Part shown: positions 21,001-37,999 of the stretch, one piece after another
How the letters are laid out: each line of letters opens with the position of its first letter
How positions within the stretch are numbered: the stretch's first letter is position 1
Assembly: GCA_021464245.1 (NCBI GenBank)
Contig: JADCRB010000013.1
Span: forward strand, 12,001,245 to 12,065,244
Direction of reading: 5' to 3'
Length of the DNA stretch: 64,000 bases
Source of the DNA: Carallia brachiata
Lineage: Eukaryota; Streptophyta; Magnoliopsida; Malpighiales; Rhizophoraceae
Notes under the pieces: generated by a model
Databases searched by the model: none
Told to the model about the DNA's origin: nothing
Seen by the model: the letters and a program-made list of their open reading frames with translations, nothing else
Translations under genes and position numbers: made by a program

Positions 21001-24000
21001 CAATGTTATGATTCACAGGTTTGTAAAACACAGATCAGTTGTTGTCTTCATTGTGATTATAGAACTAGCTCAACTCGGGGCTACGATGTTGTGGACCTGA
21101 GAGCTAAGAAGTAGTGATATCCCTCTTCCACTCCGTAATATAATGTATATGGTTCTATTCATCGGTAATATAAGAGAAAATTTTGTTCTTTGCTTTTTGG
21201 CCATGAAAAGACGCATAAATGTATGTTGGATATCCTGAAGCTGGTGTTTTGTTTTTTTCGTTTGTTCTTCTTGATGGCATTCTGTTGCTGGTTTTTAGAT
21301 TTTATTTTGGAAGGGCATGCTTACTTTCCTTAACTTTGAGCCATTATTTCACACGTTGCTGCCAGATTATGATCGGCCAGAACTGTTGATGAGAATGTTA
21401 GATAAGGAAAATGCAAGCATGTGAGGAGGGAAAAAATAGAATAATCATCCCATGAGAGCTTTGATCCATTATTTCACATGCTGCTCATTATTTGTCATGC
21501 GAGTTTGTTCTAGGCTGAAGCTATTGATGAGAATGATACATTAAAATGGCCTGTTCCCCATTCTGCATACCTTTTCTGATCTGGTGCAGCAGTTTCTCAA
21601 TTTCTTGTATCGTGTTAAGTGCAAATGAACTGCTTATCCATCTTGCATTCTCTAGGTTGTCCCGTTGAGTTATCAATCTTCACCCTTTGATTACAACTTC
21701 TCGTTCATTGCTCGTCATATCACCCTGCTTGAGTTTGTTGGACATCCTTTTGGGCTGCTCATACATAAAAACTGTTTCATCACACACTCGTACTAATTGC
21801 TCCCCCCTCTAATTTCTTGCCAGCTTGAAGCTTGCTGCCGCTGCTTAAATCAGTCTTGTCCTGAGAAAACTTGCAGCTTCGATGAAAAATCTTTGAAAAT
21901 TGGAAGTTTTGTCGTCGTCAAGATGGACCCCTACGATATAATCACCTTTCAACGAAGGCTGACTAGAGGAAGCCACCCCCTCATGGAATGAGAAGCTCGT
22001 GAAGTATGATTTGGGTTATTAAGGCAAATTGCTCACCTCTGTGCATAAGATGTTAATCTCACCTACGTTGCCAACACAGGTAATTTGATTTATATTACCT
22101 TTTCTTACGAAGATTTTCTGATGTTTTGTTGTTCATATAATTAAGGTTTTAGATTTTTGTATTAATACATGGATTAAGATTTGTTCGGGTTTGTGATGGT
22201 TAAAGTCTTTTTCTGTGGAAGTTTAGTCAAATATAGATAATAAGGCAGGGATTCTAACAGTGGCATGCAATAATGCAAAGGAGTGTTTTGGCCACTCTTA
22301 CAAGCTTCCTGGACAAAATCTTGGCTTGTATGCACAAAATGGTTCTTGGTTTCTTTCTCTCTTTATTACTTTTTAAATCCGTAATTGTACTTAGTCAGGA
22401 GAATTAAAACAATAATTTGACGATAATGTTGTATTTGATGCACAATGTTTCTTCTATATTCTTAATTATTTTCCATTTAGTTAATTTAGTTCTCTTAAAC
22501 TAAATATAATTTCATACTTAGTTTAGTAAACCAAATTTGAAGTCTATTAATGTGAAAGAGATAATAGTGTAAATTCAAACCAGATGAAAAATCTAATCAA
22601 TAATTAAGCTGATTGTTCACATCCCATAAATATATTACTCAATTTAAGGTTTGATTTTTATGTTTTGACTAATAATTATTTTAATGAAAATGTAATTTTT
22701 TTTTTGTCCACAATAATAACCAAATTGATTGTATACATGGAATTAATCTTTCAGTGTTTCTCACCCATGCTTACAGGTTCTTGAATTTTTTTTTTTCTCT
22801 GAATTTTTTTGATACATCGGAAAGGTTGTTTTTTTTTTTTTTTTTTTTTTGGTCTTTCAAGTTTCAACTACTCTCTAAACAAATTTCAAGAAGCAAAGCA
22901 AAACAAAACGAAAAGAGGAAGAAATCCGCACGTGACAAAACAAAAAGAAGAAGACATCCGCAAAGGTATAAGTCTCAATGACTTGGCAATGAAACAGTAT
23001 TGTTAAATGAAAGATAAATAAATAATATATTTTAAAAAATATTTCAGTAATTAAAATTTTAAATTTTTATTTTACGAGTCTTGAATTTTAATTTTAAAAA
23101 AGAGATGTAAAGTTTATTAAAATAAAAAAAATTATTTTTATTATATAATTTATGACTTAACAAATTTCGTAATAAGTAATAGATAAATAAATAAATAAAT
23201 AAATAGATGATATTACTTTTGTAAGAAAAAAAGCAGGATAATACTAACTAAATTAAAATTATTAACTCTTTATTTATCCATTTGATTTACACTGCTCTTT
23301 AACGTGGCAAAGATTAGAGCTTACTTTTGAAACTTTGGAATGAGACCCACTAGAGGAAGCTCGATTCCTTGATGATCGAACAACATTAAACTTGGAGCAG
23401 TATCAACTATGTAAACAACATACACACTAACATTATGTAGAAGTGCACTTCAAGGAATCAAAACTGAGTAGCAACCACAGCAAATAGAGAACTACTCCAA
23501 GTGGCACTCAAAAATATTTATAACGTTCTCTGCCACATCAAATTAGTGTCACAATTAAGTGGGCATGGGTTCGAACCAAGTCAACCAACGTTTTAGAACG
23601 TACTAAACTGATTCACAAGTCAGCCAAGTTGACACCTGCAATCTCTCCAAGTCCATTAAAAATAGATAAAGATAGAAGAGCTTTCTTCATAAGCAATACA
23701 TAAACAAGTTAAAAAATCACTCCATGTTGCGCCTTGAATTGCCAAATGAATCCGTTTTGGTATTCATCGTGGGCTCAGAAGTGGAAGAACATAAAGCGCA
23801 ACATGGAAACAATTCCAAGCAGTAATTCTAGCAGCCATTTAGTGTACAGTCATGAAGAGGAAGACAGAGACTTGTATATCTCAAACCCAACTTTGTAAAA
23901 AGGCTAGCAATCCTTTGCATTACTTTCCCATTTCCCCTCTTCCCAATTTTATACAACTTTCACCATTTCATAAAAAGTAAATCAACCTCAAGTTCTCTCT

Positions 24001-24059
24001 GCCAGCCTTGGTGTGTTTATGATCCAACTAAACTTCATCTACAACTTGAAAGCCAATTG
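21001..24059. other. Intergenic DNA, no gene recognised
   Basis: No supported coding gene. A 64-codon frame at 21,797-21,991 has no recognisable family. There is a long T-run at about 22,827-22,850, an AAAT microsatellite near 23,180-23,205, and an 85-base stem-loop at 23,722-23,806 downstream of the PP1 gene's 3' end. Confidence 0.5.
23722..23806. repeat. Short perfect stem-loop downstream of PP1
   Basis: CCATGTTGCGC at 23,722-23,732 is the exact reverse complement of 23,796-23,806, with a 63-base loop between. It lies about 250 bases beyond the PP1 stop codon on the minus strand, possibly in its 3' untranslated region. Confidence 0.6.
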
Positions 24060-27794
<3,735 letters not shown>

Positions 27795-28238
27795 TTCTTC
27801 TCTTTTGTGTTCTTGATCGAAAATTTAAAGCCAAGAAAAATAGAAAGTCAACGTCTTTGCTTACTTTTCACTTGTTGTTTCTTTGTTTTTTTTGTCTAAT
27901 GGGTGTGACCAGGAGGGGGAGGAGGAGGAAAGGCTGAAGGTGATGGAAAGGATAGGCGGCGGCGGCGAGGGAGCACCGACGACATTCTTTTTGGAGGCGA
28001 CCCAGAAAGGAGATTGAGAGTTTGAGACGGAGAGATTGAGGTGGAGGTGGAATGGGAAGCAGTGGAGGTCGTCGTTTTGTTAGGAAAGGCGTGTCGTTTT
28101 AGGAGGCTTAGAGGGAATTTGGCGACATTCCTTTGGATTGGATTTTGGTTTTACTCTTTTTCTTTCTTTTTTTTTTAATTTTAAGATGATTGTTGTGTGT
28201 TTAAAATGAGAAAAAGTAGGAGAAAGTTCTTTTGAGGT

Positions 28239-28242
<4 letters not shown>

Positions 28243-28269
<27 letters not shown>
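28243..28269 (+). repeat. GA microsatellite upstream of PP1
   Basis: A run of AG dinucleotides about 450 bases upstream of the PP1 start codon. On the gene's strand this is a CT run, a common element of plant promoters and leaders. Confidence 0.8.
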
Positions 28270-28273
<4 letters not shown>

Positions 28274-28299
28274 TGTGCCAATGGGCTGGACCTACCGCC

Positions 28300-30100
28300 C
28301 TAAAAAGACTTAATTTGTCATTGCAGGCTTTAGCTGAAAAAAATGCATAATCCATGATGAGGATAATAATGTGTAAAAAAAAATAAGGATAAAAAAACAA
28401 TGTGTGAAAAAATGCATAAAGTTTTATTTAATATTTGTGATTTTATTACAATATTTTGACTGCAACTAAATTGACTAAATTGAATATTTTTAGTTTAGAA
28501 AAGTATGCACATTATCAAAATCTTAAACTAAAAAATCCATTAGAAAAAGAATAGAAAATTATCTTTATAGTTGAATAATAAGTTCAAAAGAAATAAAAGA
28601 TTTATTTATATATTTTATTTTGAATGTTTAATGACTAGTTTTTTTTTTTAAAAAAAAGGGATGAAGTAAACTTCAAAATTTTGAGTTTATAAAATTTTTG
28701 TAGATTATATTTTTATCTAATAAAAAAATTTATCCTTAATTTATAAATTTAGTTGGGCCAAAGACCTTTTTTCAATGGGGGAAACAAATTTTTTTATTAA
28801 AATAATTTTAAAAACCAAAGTTTTCCCAAGTTCCAGTGAAGACAAATGCTTCCGCTAGACAACAGGCAGATCTGCCAATGTGTATTACCCTAAGGTTTGG
28901 TTTGGATAACTGATTAATTAGTATTACTATAGAAAATGCAAAAAAGGGCAAAAAAAAAAAAAAAGAAAAAAGAATGGGTGCTTTTCCATGACTGCTCACA
29001 CTCATTCTTGATTCAAGGGCTGCTATTATTATGTAATGTCACTTATCGCTCGTAGAGGACAGACTGCAGGATGCAAGCTCCATCAGGCTCTAGCTATGGG
29101 GCAAGATTTTCCAATAATTTTTCTTACCAAAGCCGGAAAGTGCATGGTTAATAAAGTGTTTGCAATCTCCATCACGGCATCACCACCTCCTTTTTTTTTT
29201 TTTTGATTCCAACATCACCACCTCCTTTAGTCTCAACTCTCAATGGTCCAGAGCATTTCGAGAGTCGTTCTCGGCCACCGACATTTCCATTGGCCTTGGT
29301 TCATTTATTTGTTGTCTCATTCAGCACATCTTCTTCCGCAACAACTCAAGTTTAAATTACACTGTCGTTTATTCTAAATAAATGAGATTATACAGAGGTC
29401 TGTTGTAAGTTTACAATTCATTAATACTGTAGTCAGATTCGATAAAGTTTCGTTAGACTCAATAATACTCATATAGTGGATTTATCTCTTAAGATGGTTG
29501 AAAGATGCATGATAAACGGAAATTATTTTAACCTTAATTTATAAATCTGATAATCAATATACTTGCGATAATAAATTTTTTTTTGTTGTTAAAATAATAG
29601 AAAAAAAAAGTTTCCCGTTTTAACTAAATTAATTAATAAATGAATATTAAGAACTGGCAAAGTTGGTATTTCTACCCACGATGTTTGAATTCCAAGAATC
29701 ATGTTGAAAAAAGGCAGTGCTTTTTAAGTCCTTTACTTTGGTGTGAATGTGTATCTTTTATGGTTCTAAAGGAATGAATTTATTTAATACAAAGTTATTT
29801 TTTTATAATTTTTTAAAGTGAAAAAATAATTATAAGTATATCAGTTATCAAATTTATAGGTCAAAACTTGGGGGTCACGTGTTGGTGGTTTCATTCAATC
29901 TTCTTTTTTTAGAAATGAACTTACTATCCAAACATCGATGAGTCTGCGTTGTAAAATTCTCCTGGCTGGAATTTACTGAGTGTCCTAGCTCTAAAGTGGG
30001 CTTAAAAAATTTGGTGATGGCCGACTATAAGATTAAGATTCGACAATCACTAAATAGATTATTTTATAGTGTAATAGTTTTTTATTCTTATTAATGATAA
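28300..30100. other. AT-rich intergenic DNA
   Basis: No gene was recognised; only AT-rich sequence and short homopolymers. Confidence 0.6.
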
Positions 30101-30110
30101 GATTTCTAAG

Positions 30111-30608
30111 GGGATAAACATTTTTTGGGTCCTAAACTTTTAGGTTTTTTTATATTTGAGTTCTAAACCTTTTTAACATTTCATTTGACTTCTAAACTTT
30201 TCGATTTTTTACTATATCAGTCCTTTAAGTTACAAAAAGTTGTCAATCCATTAATATGTGAGTTTAATTTAATAAAAATCATTTAAAAAAACTTAAATAC
30301 ATGAATTAAATATTTTTTTATTAACAAAATATGCATATTAAATATTTTTTTAATCAACAAATATACGAATTAAATAGGTAACATGCACATTTTTTATAAA
30401 AAAGATATTCAATTCATATATTTAATCTTTTTTAAATAATTTTTTGTAAAGTTAAAATTATTTTTTAATAAATTGATCACTTTTGTTAAACAGATGGACT
30501 GATTTGGTAGAAAATCAAAAGGTTTAGAACTCAAATGAAATGTCAAAAACATTTAGGACTCAAACGTAAAAAAATTTAAAGATTTAGGACTAAAAAAATA
30601 CTTATCCC
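30111..30608. mobile_element. MITE with ~110-bp TIRs and a perfect 10-bp target duplication (Mutator-like)
   Basis: The left end starts GGGATAAACATTTTTTGGG and the right end is its imperfect reverse complement ending TTATCCC. Similarity between the arms runs about 110 bases. It is flanked by GATTTCTAAG at 30101-30110 and 30609-30618, a perfect 10-bp direct repeat. TSDs of 9-11 bp are typical of Mutator-like elements. It has no coding capacity. A second element of the same type lies at 39,212. Confidence 0.85.
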
Positions 30609-30619
30609 GATTTCTAAGA

Positions 30620-31500
30620 AAGTTGAATATTTTAACCATTAAGTTATTCAGAATATCTTATAAAATTTTAAACAAAATATATTTTAAATTTGACTCATAT
30701 TTTTTATATATAAATATAATTTATTTGTAATTTTATACTACATAATAAATATGATTCACTTGAAATAAAAAATAAAAAATAATTTTATATAATATTAAAT
30801 TATGAATAAATTTTATTACAAAAAGTAAAATTAATAAGACTCAAATAAAAATATCTCTACTTAGGTAGTGTAAAAACTAGAAAGAAATTGAGTCGGTGTG
30901 AATTAATCTCTAATTATGTAGTTACATATTGTGCAGTATATATAAAATATATAATTAATTTATTTTTTATTTTTAAAATTAAATAATTTTTTTATAATTT
31001 AATGATTCAAATTTAATATGTGAACTTTACAATTATTTTTAAGAATACTACATAAGTTTTCCCCTCTTATCAAATAGAAGACAAAAGCTACAGAAACAAA
31101 TATTCTTCACCAATCACGACTACATAAATGATAAATGGATGCGGATGAGACTATTCGTGAGATAAAGATGTCTATTACACAAAAATCATAATTATATATA
31201 TTAATATCCTAAACTTTTTAAAAACTTATAAAAATTTATAATGTAAAGTACAAGAAAAATTAATACCTAATAGATTTATTAAAAATATGTAAAAAAAAAA
31301 AAAAAACAAAAGAAAAGGAAAACGCGTTTCTTTCCTCATTATACGAAAGCCCGATTAGGCATATCATCATTTCATGTGATAAAACATTCAACAATTCCTA
31401 CGCGTTGAAACAGCAAAATCATGTTTAGAGAACATGGCGGTGTTTAATTAGTTTTGTGCACTGTAATCCTTTGGGATATACTGAAAGTTTCATATAAAAA
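30620..31500. other. AT-rich spacer upstream of peptide A
   Basis: No gene or clear repeat recognised. Confidence 0.6.
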
Positions 31501-31584
31501 CATATATGCCCATTATTAACTAAATATTTAACAGACAATAGATCAGTAGATCCAAATCCAATCCAAAATTGTTGGGTTGGTACG

Positions 31585-31935
31585 ATGAGAAATATATTAA
31601 GTTTGCTCACAACTGTCTTCTTGATCCATCAGCTGTTATTGTCTTCTCATTTAGGTTGTTACGTTGTGGAGGCTTCCGCAGGTCGGCAGCTGGCTCCTTG
31701 CCGGCCGTTCTTCTTCGCCGGAATTTCTTCTAATAATGAATGTTCTTTCCACAAGTTCAACTCAGACATCAGTAGAAGGGTCTTCCGACGGTCGCCTCCG
31801 CCACCTCCTAAGCTGAACAATCGACCGCAATGGAAAAGGAAACCTCCTAGGCTGCCGCCACCTCCTCCACCTCCGCCACAGCCACCGTCACCGCCACCGC
31901 CACCGCCACCACCACCACCACCGTGTCCATATTGA
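31585..31935 (+). CDS. Small secreted proline-rich peptide precursor, copy A (intact)
   Basis: A 116-aa single-exon frame from ATG 31585. The N-terminus (MRNILSLLTTVFLIHQLLL) is a signal peptide. A conserved middle follows: FFAGISSNNECSFHKFNSDI, then SRRVFRRSPPPPPKLNN. The C-terminus is a polyproline tail ending CPY. It is probably exported to the apoplast and may be processed at the paired arginines; no known peptide family (CLE, CEP, IDA, PIP, RALF) fits clearly. Copies B (34,563) and C (54,605, minus) share the middle segment. The conservation in copies that otherwise differ suggests selection on the GISSNNECS to SRRVF part. The function is unknown. Confidence 0.7.
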   Translation: MRNILSLLTTVFLIHQLLLSSHLGCYVVEASAGRQLAPCRPFFFAGISSNNECSFHKFNSDISRRVFRRSPPPPPKLNNRPQWKRKPPRLPPPPPPPPQPPSPPPPPPPPPPPCPY

Positions 31936-32590
31936 TGGTAAATGCTATGTAGTCAGATGAGTTTGACTGACATCATTACTTAAGATGCTTTTGATTTCCA
32001 GGCTAGTTTGCCTGTTTTAATAGCTACCAATAAATGCAGCCATTCTACTAATTATTGTGATTTAATGTTAAATATTGAATATTGTTAAGTTAAAAATCTT
32101 AAATTTAAAAATTATCAAGACTTTGGTGAGATTAAATATACTTTTCTCATTTGTAATACTTGACTATACTAAGGGTAAAAATAATTCTATTTAGCAAGAT
32201 TCTGAAGCACCACCTCATTTCTTTAACAAAAAAAAAAAAAATAATAAATTGCAGCATGAGCTTCTCTTAATGAATAATCAAACACATCATGTCTTGCACT
32301 CATGTTTTTTTTTTTCTCTATGTAAACTTGACAACTGCAATTTTCTTATTGATTTTTGTCTCACTGTTTTTTTTTTTTATTAGAGCCAACATATATTTTT
32401 TGAACTTGCAATCCCATGTAGCTCGGTGTAAATTACTAGCGTTGATCTATGAACCAAAACATATATCTATCTTTGTGTGTGACGGGTTAATTGATTCGCC
32501 CTGATATGATGAAGATTTTAGCGAAAAAGTCTCACATCTTAAGACGTTTGAGGTGTAAATAGGGTGATTTTTAATGTAATTTCACTTTAA

Positions 32591-32869
32591 GGGTATGTTT
32601 GTTTTACTGTAAAATAACTTACATTTATAAAATATTTATAAAAAAAATATTTGTAGTGAAAATAATAATTTTCCTTTATTACTTACTTATAGTACAGTTT
32701 GTGTTTTCCCTAAAAATAACTTCAGTTTTATAAAAAGAGAAGTTATTTTACTTGAAAATCTAAAAAAATTTTCAAATTTTACTTATGTAAAATATTTTTC
32801 GTAAAACAAACGCCGAAAAATTTATAAAATTTTTTTTTATAAAATATTTTATAGGAAATAAATACACTC
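32591..32869. mobile_element. Tourist-like MITE (TAA target duplication)
   Basis: 279 bases present in the copy A unit and absent at the matching point of the copy B unit (35,370-35,400). The ends are GGGTATGTTTGTTTTA and, inverted, GAGTGTATTTATTTCC, with TAA on both sides (32588-32590 and 32870-32872). A TAA duplication suits PIF/Harbinger-type MITEs. Confidence 0.65.
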
Positions 32870-33689
32870 TAAATATAAGTTTTCTTTTATGTGAATGAGC
32901 TGCAACGGAAAAAAAAAAAAAATCTTTGTATTTAACTTGAAAATTTCATGTAAAAACTAGACATTAATTGCCGACATTAGGAAACAAAATTTCAAGCCAT
33001 GTGCCTTGTATCCTGCTGGCTACAATTTAATGGAAACTGGCTGCTGGAAACTGGCAACAGGGCTCTCTACCAACCAACGTCAAGATTTGGCTGGACAGAA
33101 AAAAGGTAAACGGAAATGTTTAGTATATATATATTCGTACACATATTCATATATATATATATAATAATTATTTTTTATATTACATTAACAAAAAATTTTG
33201 TTTTGAAAATTTCATATAATATATATACTTTATATTTTAAGATAATATTTATTTAAATTTAAATTTAATTTTTTAAAAAATATATATTAAAATATTAATA
33301 ACGCCTCAACTAATGCACCTCTCGCATGAAGTAAATTACCAGGACTCAGAATTCCATCGCATCCAAGACGCGTACAATGACATAAAAGATTAATAAAATT
33401 ATACAAGCAAAATGTGGTGAAAAAATTAATATTTAAATTTCACAAAAGTAACATTTTTAACGGCTAAAAAAAGTTTAGGAGTCCCTACAAATATTTTGAT
33501 TTTTGTTTCGATATGTTTAAAAAGAATAATTAATAATCAATTTTTTATAATTGTCGTAATAAAAAGGAGTAATAAGAAATAAAATGGTAGTTTATATTTT
33601 AATTTTTTGTTAATCTTTTTATCGATAAAATTATAATAATTTGACAGTTAGTTACTCTTTATAAACATATCGGGACAAATTTAAAGACA

Positions 33690-34470
33690 AAGGGTTTGTT
33701 TGGTTTTACTGTTGTAATTATTATTACTATTACTTATTGTTAATTACCGTTACTGACTGCTGATTGTTATTATTGATGAACAAAATAAAATTGAGTGTTT
33801 AGTTAAATCAACATTAGTTAATTATTGTTAAAGTAATATAATGACTATTTCAAATATTCTATTTACGTTTTATTATTATAAATAATCTTTTTACCTATGT
33901 ATAATCTAAATTAGTTTTATAAAAATATATATTATATATTTATAAATAAAAATTTATTAAATATGTGACTTAAAAGCCAACTGCAATTTACATAATAAAA
34001 AATGTTATTTTTATTGTATAGATTTTTGTGTTCTAAAAAATAATAATAATTTTATATATTTGGAATATAAAAATATTGTTTTAGTCCTTTTTCGTAAAAA
34101 TAGAAAAAAATAGTTTTCTATTAAAAAATATTATTTTATTTTTTTGGATGAAACCCAAACCGTAATTTCTTCCAGAAATTAGAAAATCATTAAAAACAAG
34201 TTTTGTCCGTAAGCTTCAATCTTCTAGTAGCCCAGGTCATGCATCTTAACGGTGGAAGGAATTTCCTAGGTTGCGACAAGGTTATTTTTGTAATTAATTC
34301 ATTTATTAATTACTGATTATTTTAAAAAATAATTTTAATTTATTTTTTTTATCAACTGCTATTAGGAATACCTTTTATCCCAACAGCAAGATAAAAACTT
34401 TTACCAAACACTCTAATATTTTACCTTTCGCAAGTGAATAACAACAGTAACTACGAAAGGTAAAACCAAG
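33690..34470. mobile_element. Possible degenerate TIR element between peptide copies A and B
   Basis: The left GGGTTTGTTTGGTTTTAC and right GTAAAACCAAGCACTCTC look like inverted ends of an AT-rich insertion. It lies between the two duplicated peptide units. No clear target duplication was found. Confidence 0.35.
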
Positions 34471-34562
34471 CACTCTCAAAATCTGACGAGGCTTCTAAAC
34501 CAAACCTTTTAACAGACAATAATAGATCAGTAGATCCAATCCAAAATTGTTGGCTTCGTACG

Positions 34563-34905
34563 ATGAGAAATATATTAAGTTTGCTCGCGACTTTCTTCTT
34601 GATCCATCGGCTGTTTTTCTTCTCGTTTAGGTTGTTGCATTGTGGAGGCTTCTGCAGGTCAGCAGCTGGCTCCTCGCCGGTCGTTCTTCTGCGCCGGAAT
34701 TTCTTCTAATAATGAATGTTCTTTCCAAAAGTTCAACACAGACATCAGTAGAAGGGTCCTCCGATCCCCCCCACCACCTCCTAAGCTGAACAGTCAACCG
34801 CATTGGAAAATAAAACCTCCTCTTCCGTCCCCATATCCTCCTCCTCCACCGCCACCACCTCCTTCGCCTCCGCCATCCCCACCACCACCACCGTGTCCAT
34901 ATTGA
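34563..34905 (+). pseudogene. Small secreted proline-rich peptide, copy B (frameshifted)
   Basis: ATG 34563 begins the same signal-peptide text as copy A (MRNILSLLATFFLIH), but two bases are missing near 34,610-34,630. The conserved part (ISSNNECSFQKFNTDI, SRRVLRSPPPPPKLN, polyproline tail, CPY end) is therefore in another frame with no ATG of its own. Unless splicing repairs the frame the copy is dead. The flanks 34,513-36,000 match those of copy A. Confidence 0.7.
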
Positions 34906-37229
34906 TGATAGATGGTGGGCAGATGAGTTTGACTGACATCATTAATTAGAACAGGCTAGTTTGGCTGTTTTAATAGCTACCAATAAATTGCAGCCATGAG
35001 CTTCTCTTAATGAATAATCAAAGACGTCATGTCTTGAACTCATTGTTTTTTTTTTTTTTTCTCTATGTAAATTTGACAACTGCAATTTTCTTATTGATTT
35101 TTGTGTCTCTCTGTGTTTTTTTTTTTTTAGAGCCAACATATATTTTTTGAACTTGCAATCCCATGTAGCTTGGTGTAAATTACTAGCGTTGATCTATGAA
35201 CCAAAGTATATGTCTTTTTTTTTGACATAGAACCAAAGTATATGTCTATCTTTGTGTGTGATGGGTTAACTGATTCGACCTGATATGATATGATATGATC
35301 TGATGAAGATTCTTGTAGAATGTTCTCACGTCTTCAGATGTTTGAGATGTAAATAGGGTGATTTTTAATGTAATTTCACTGTAATTGTAAGTTTACTTTT
35401 ATGTGGATGAGCTCCAACAGAAAAAACAAAAAAACACTTTGTATTTAACTTGAAAATTTCAAGTCAACTTTGTGCCTTGGATCCTGCTGGTTGCAATTTA
35501 ATGGAGACTGGCTGCTGGAAACTGGCAACAGGGCTCTCTACCTACCAATGCCAAGAATTGGCTGGACGGAAAAAGGTAAAAAGAAATGTTTGATATACAC
35601 ATATTTATATATGTATTCGTATATATATAAATATAATAATTATTTTTTTTGTATTATATTAACAAAAAATTTGTGTTTTAAAAATCTTATATAATATCTA
35701 TAATTTATATTCTAAAGGAACATTAATTTAGATTTAAATTTAAATTTAATTTAAATAAAAATTAAAATACTAGTGACACCTTTACAACTTACCTAGCAAA
35801 AGAAAAGGCAAGGACCCATAAATATTGATATGTCTAGCTCACTTCCACCAACAAAAAGAGAAAGCTATTTCTTACTGTCTCGATGGAGCTATTTGGTCCC
35901 AAAAGTAAATTACCAGGACGCGCAATTCCATCGCAGCCCAGACGTGCACAATAGCATGAAGATTAATAAAATTATGTAAGCAGTTTGAGTTTAATGTGGT
36001 GAAAAAAATAATATTTGAATTTCACAAAAATTAAAATCTCAAAAAGATTACATTTTTGAAAACGCAAAACCCTCCGGAAACATCCCATAAAATTGGAATG
36101 ATATTTCGTTTCGCATAAAGAAGGGAACGAAAAAAGTGAGTTGCACAAACTGGTTGATAGTCAGCTCTCATATCCAGCCAATTCATGGTCGGCAAAGTTG
36201 ACTTTGAATCTTCTCCCACATCCCCAAAAAAAAAGTTGACTTCAAAAGTTTTATTGTGTCATTCGAGGGTGTTACAATATATCAAATTAGAAAATTTAAA
36301 AGAGTGGAACTACTTTCTTTGGGTTTGAATAATTAAATTTTTTTTAAAAAAAATTAATTTTGAATTTTGTGAATAAAATAGATAAGTACAGAGAGAATTG
36401 TACTTCTTTATAGACCCACTTAATTCAATATAAATTAATCAAAATTTAATAATTTCAAAACTTTAGATACCGGTAATAAAAACAAAAAATAAAAACAAGA
36501 GCCAACGCTCGTATAGGGAAGTCACCTCACCCTATAATTTGGCCTCCCTAGTAAAGGGGGCCGTCTGAGCAACCTGTCTCTTTTGTAGGACTCGTATCAA
36601 ATTTTTGCAGAAGTGTTTGGGTAACGAGTGGGTCTTCGATTAAAATTTTCGATTATCGTGCACAATTCCTAATGTTGATAGTTATTACTTTGGCAGTTAG
36701 GGTGCAAGAACATTTTATATTAAGAGTTTATATAAATTTATCACTAATTTTTATTTGTTGATGAAGACTTCAGTTTGCTTTACGTTGTAAACAATTTCAA
36801 ACACATCCGAGTTTCCATATGTGTGAGATTTATTGGTACTTTGAATGATTTATAAAAGATGTTGAATCAGCTTACTAATAGGTGACTTTCGATATGAGCC
36901 TACAACTATAGCAAATTTCACAGATAAATACACAAACATCTTCTGGTCTTTTTGACATTTTTCTCTTTTTATTACAACCCTAAACACTATATGAGTAAGA
37001 AGACGATGATTAAGCAATAACATTTCAATATTGACCAAGCAAAAGGTAACAAAATATTATATTTATTCTTTCTCACGACAAAATTCGTGACAATGACTTA
37101 AAATTAAGAGGTCAGACGGTCGTGTCATTAAAACACAGTGTGGCTAATGGCATTAGAATAACTCCATTCAGCTTCACATTATGATACCCTTTCTTATTTG
37201 CATCCTCCACCATTTCAAAAGAAAAAGAA

Positions 37230-37405
37230 GTTCGTATGGTAATGATTTTTGTCTCAGAATTTGTCTTAATTAAAACGACAATTGACATTTTTAAAATGAA
37301 TATTAATATTTTAAAAACACTTTTTATTTTTAGATTATAAAAATATTAGTTGTCGTTTAAAAAATAACAGTTATAATTTCGCTCAAAATATTTTTCAGAG
37401 TAAAA
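37230..37405. mobile_element. Fold-back MITE, copy 2 of the three-copy family
   Basis: Arms AAAACGACAATTGACATTT and, inverted, AAATATTAGTTGTCGTTT resemble the copies at 14,560 and 43,130. Confidence 0.5.
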
Positions 37406-37629
37406 AACCTGAGATATGTACATACGCTTCATCCAAAATAATACAATCAATTGAGAAAAAAAAAAGAGAGAGATGATTGAGAATCGGACCGCAATATCGG
37501 ATATCGGTGGCTCGGATCAACGGCGCGAGCAGTAAAATCGACAGAAAGAGAGGTGCGATCAGCTTGTACGTAATCGACTCCATGGATTCAATTCGGGAAT
37601 TTTTTTTTCCGGAAATCATTAGTGGCCAA

Positions 37630-37800
37630 ACGAATTGATGGCCAAATTATGGCCATATTGCAGCGAGCAATATTTTTTGTGTAATTAAAATATTAAAATA
37701 TGTAATAAAAAAATAAAATTATTTTTTTTATTACATATTTTTTGATTATTATACAAAAAATACCGTTGATTACAATATGATCATAATTTGGCTACTAAAT
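37630..37800. mobile_element. Palindromic MITE
   Basis: The left half GGCCAAATTATGGCCATATT and the following AT-rich text are mirrored by CAATATGATCATAATTTGGC on the right. The arms are about 75 bases each, so nearly the whole 160-base element folds back on itself. Confidence 0.65.
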
Positions 37801-37999
37801 TCTTTGACAACGTAACAATGCCCTTTTTTTTTGGTCTAAATAATAATTATTAAGTTTTTTTTAATAAGGGGATAATGCTGTAGAAAAAAAATATCCACTG
37901 ATAAACATAGAAGAAAGTCGTTCAAAAAGAAAAAGCATGAGAAGAAGGGAAGACTTATTCTATTAATCGTTTAAACGAGTAATGACTTACTTTCCTGCT

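Noticed and set aside
23560..23590. GGGTTCGAACC resembling a tRNA or SINE B box
   Set aside because: No A box at the right distance and no cloverleaf.
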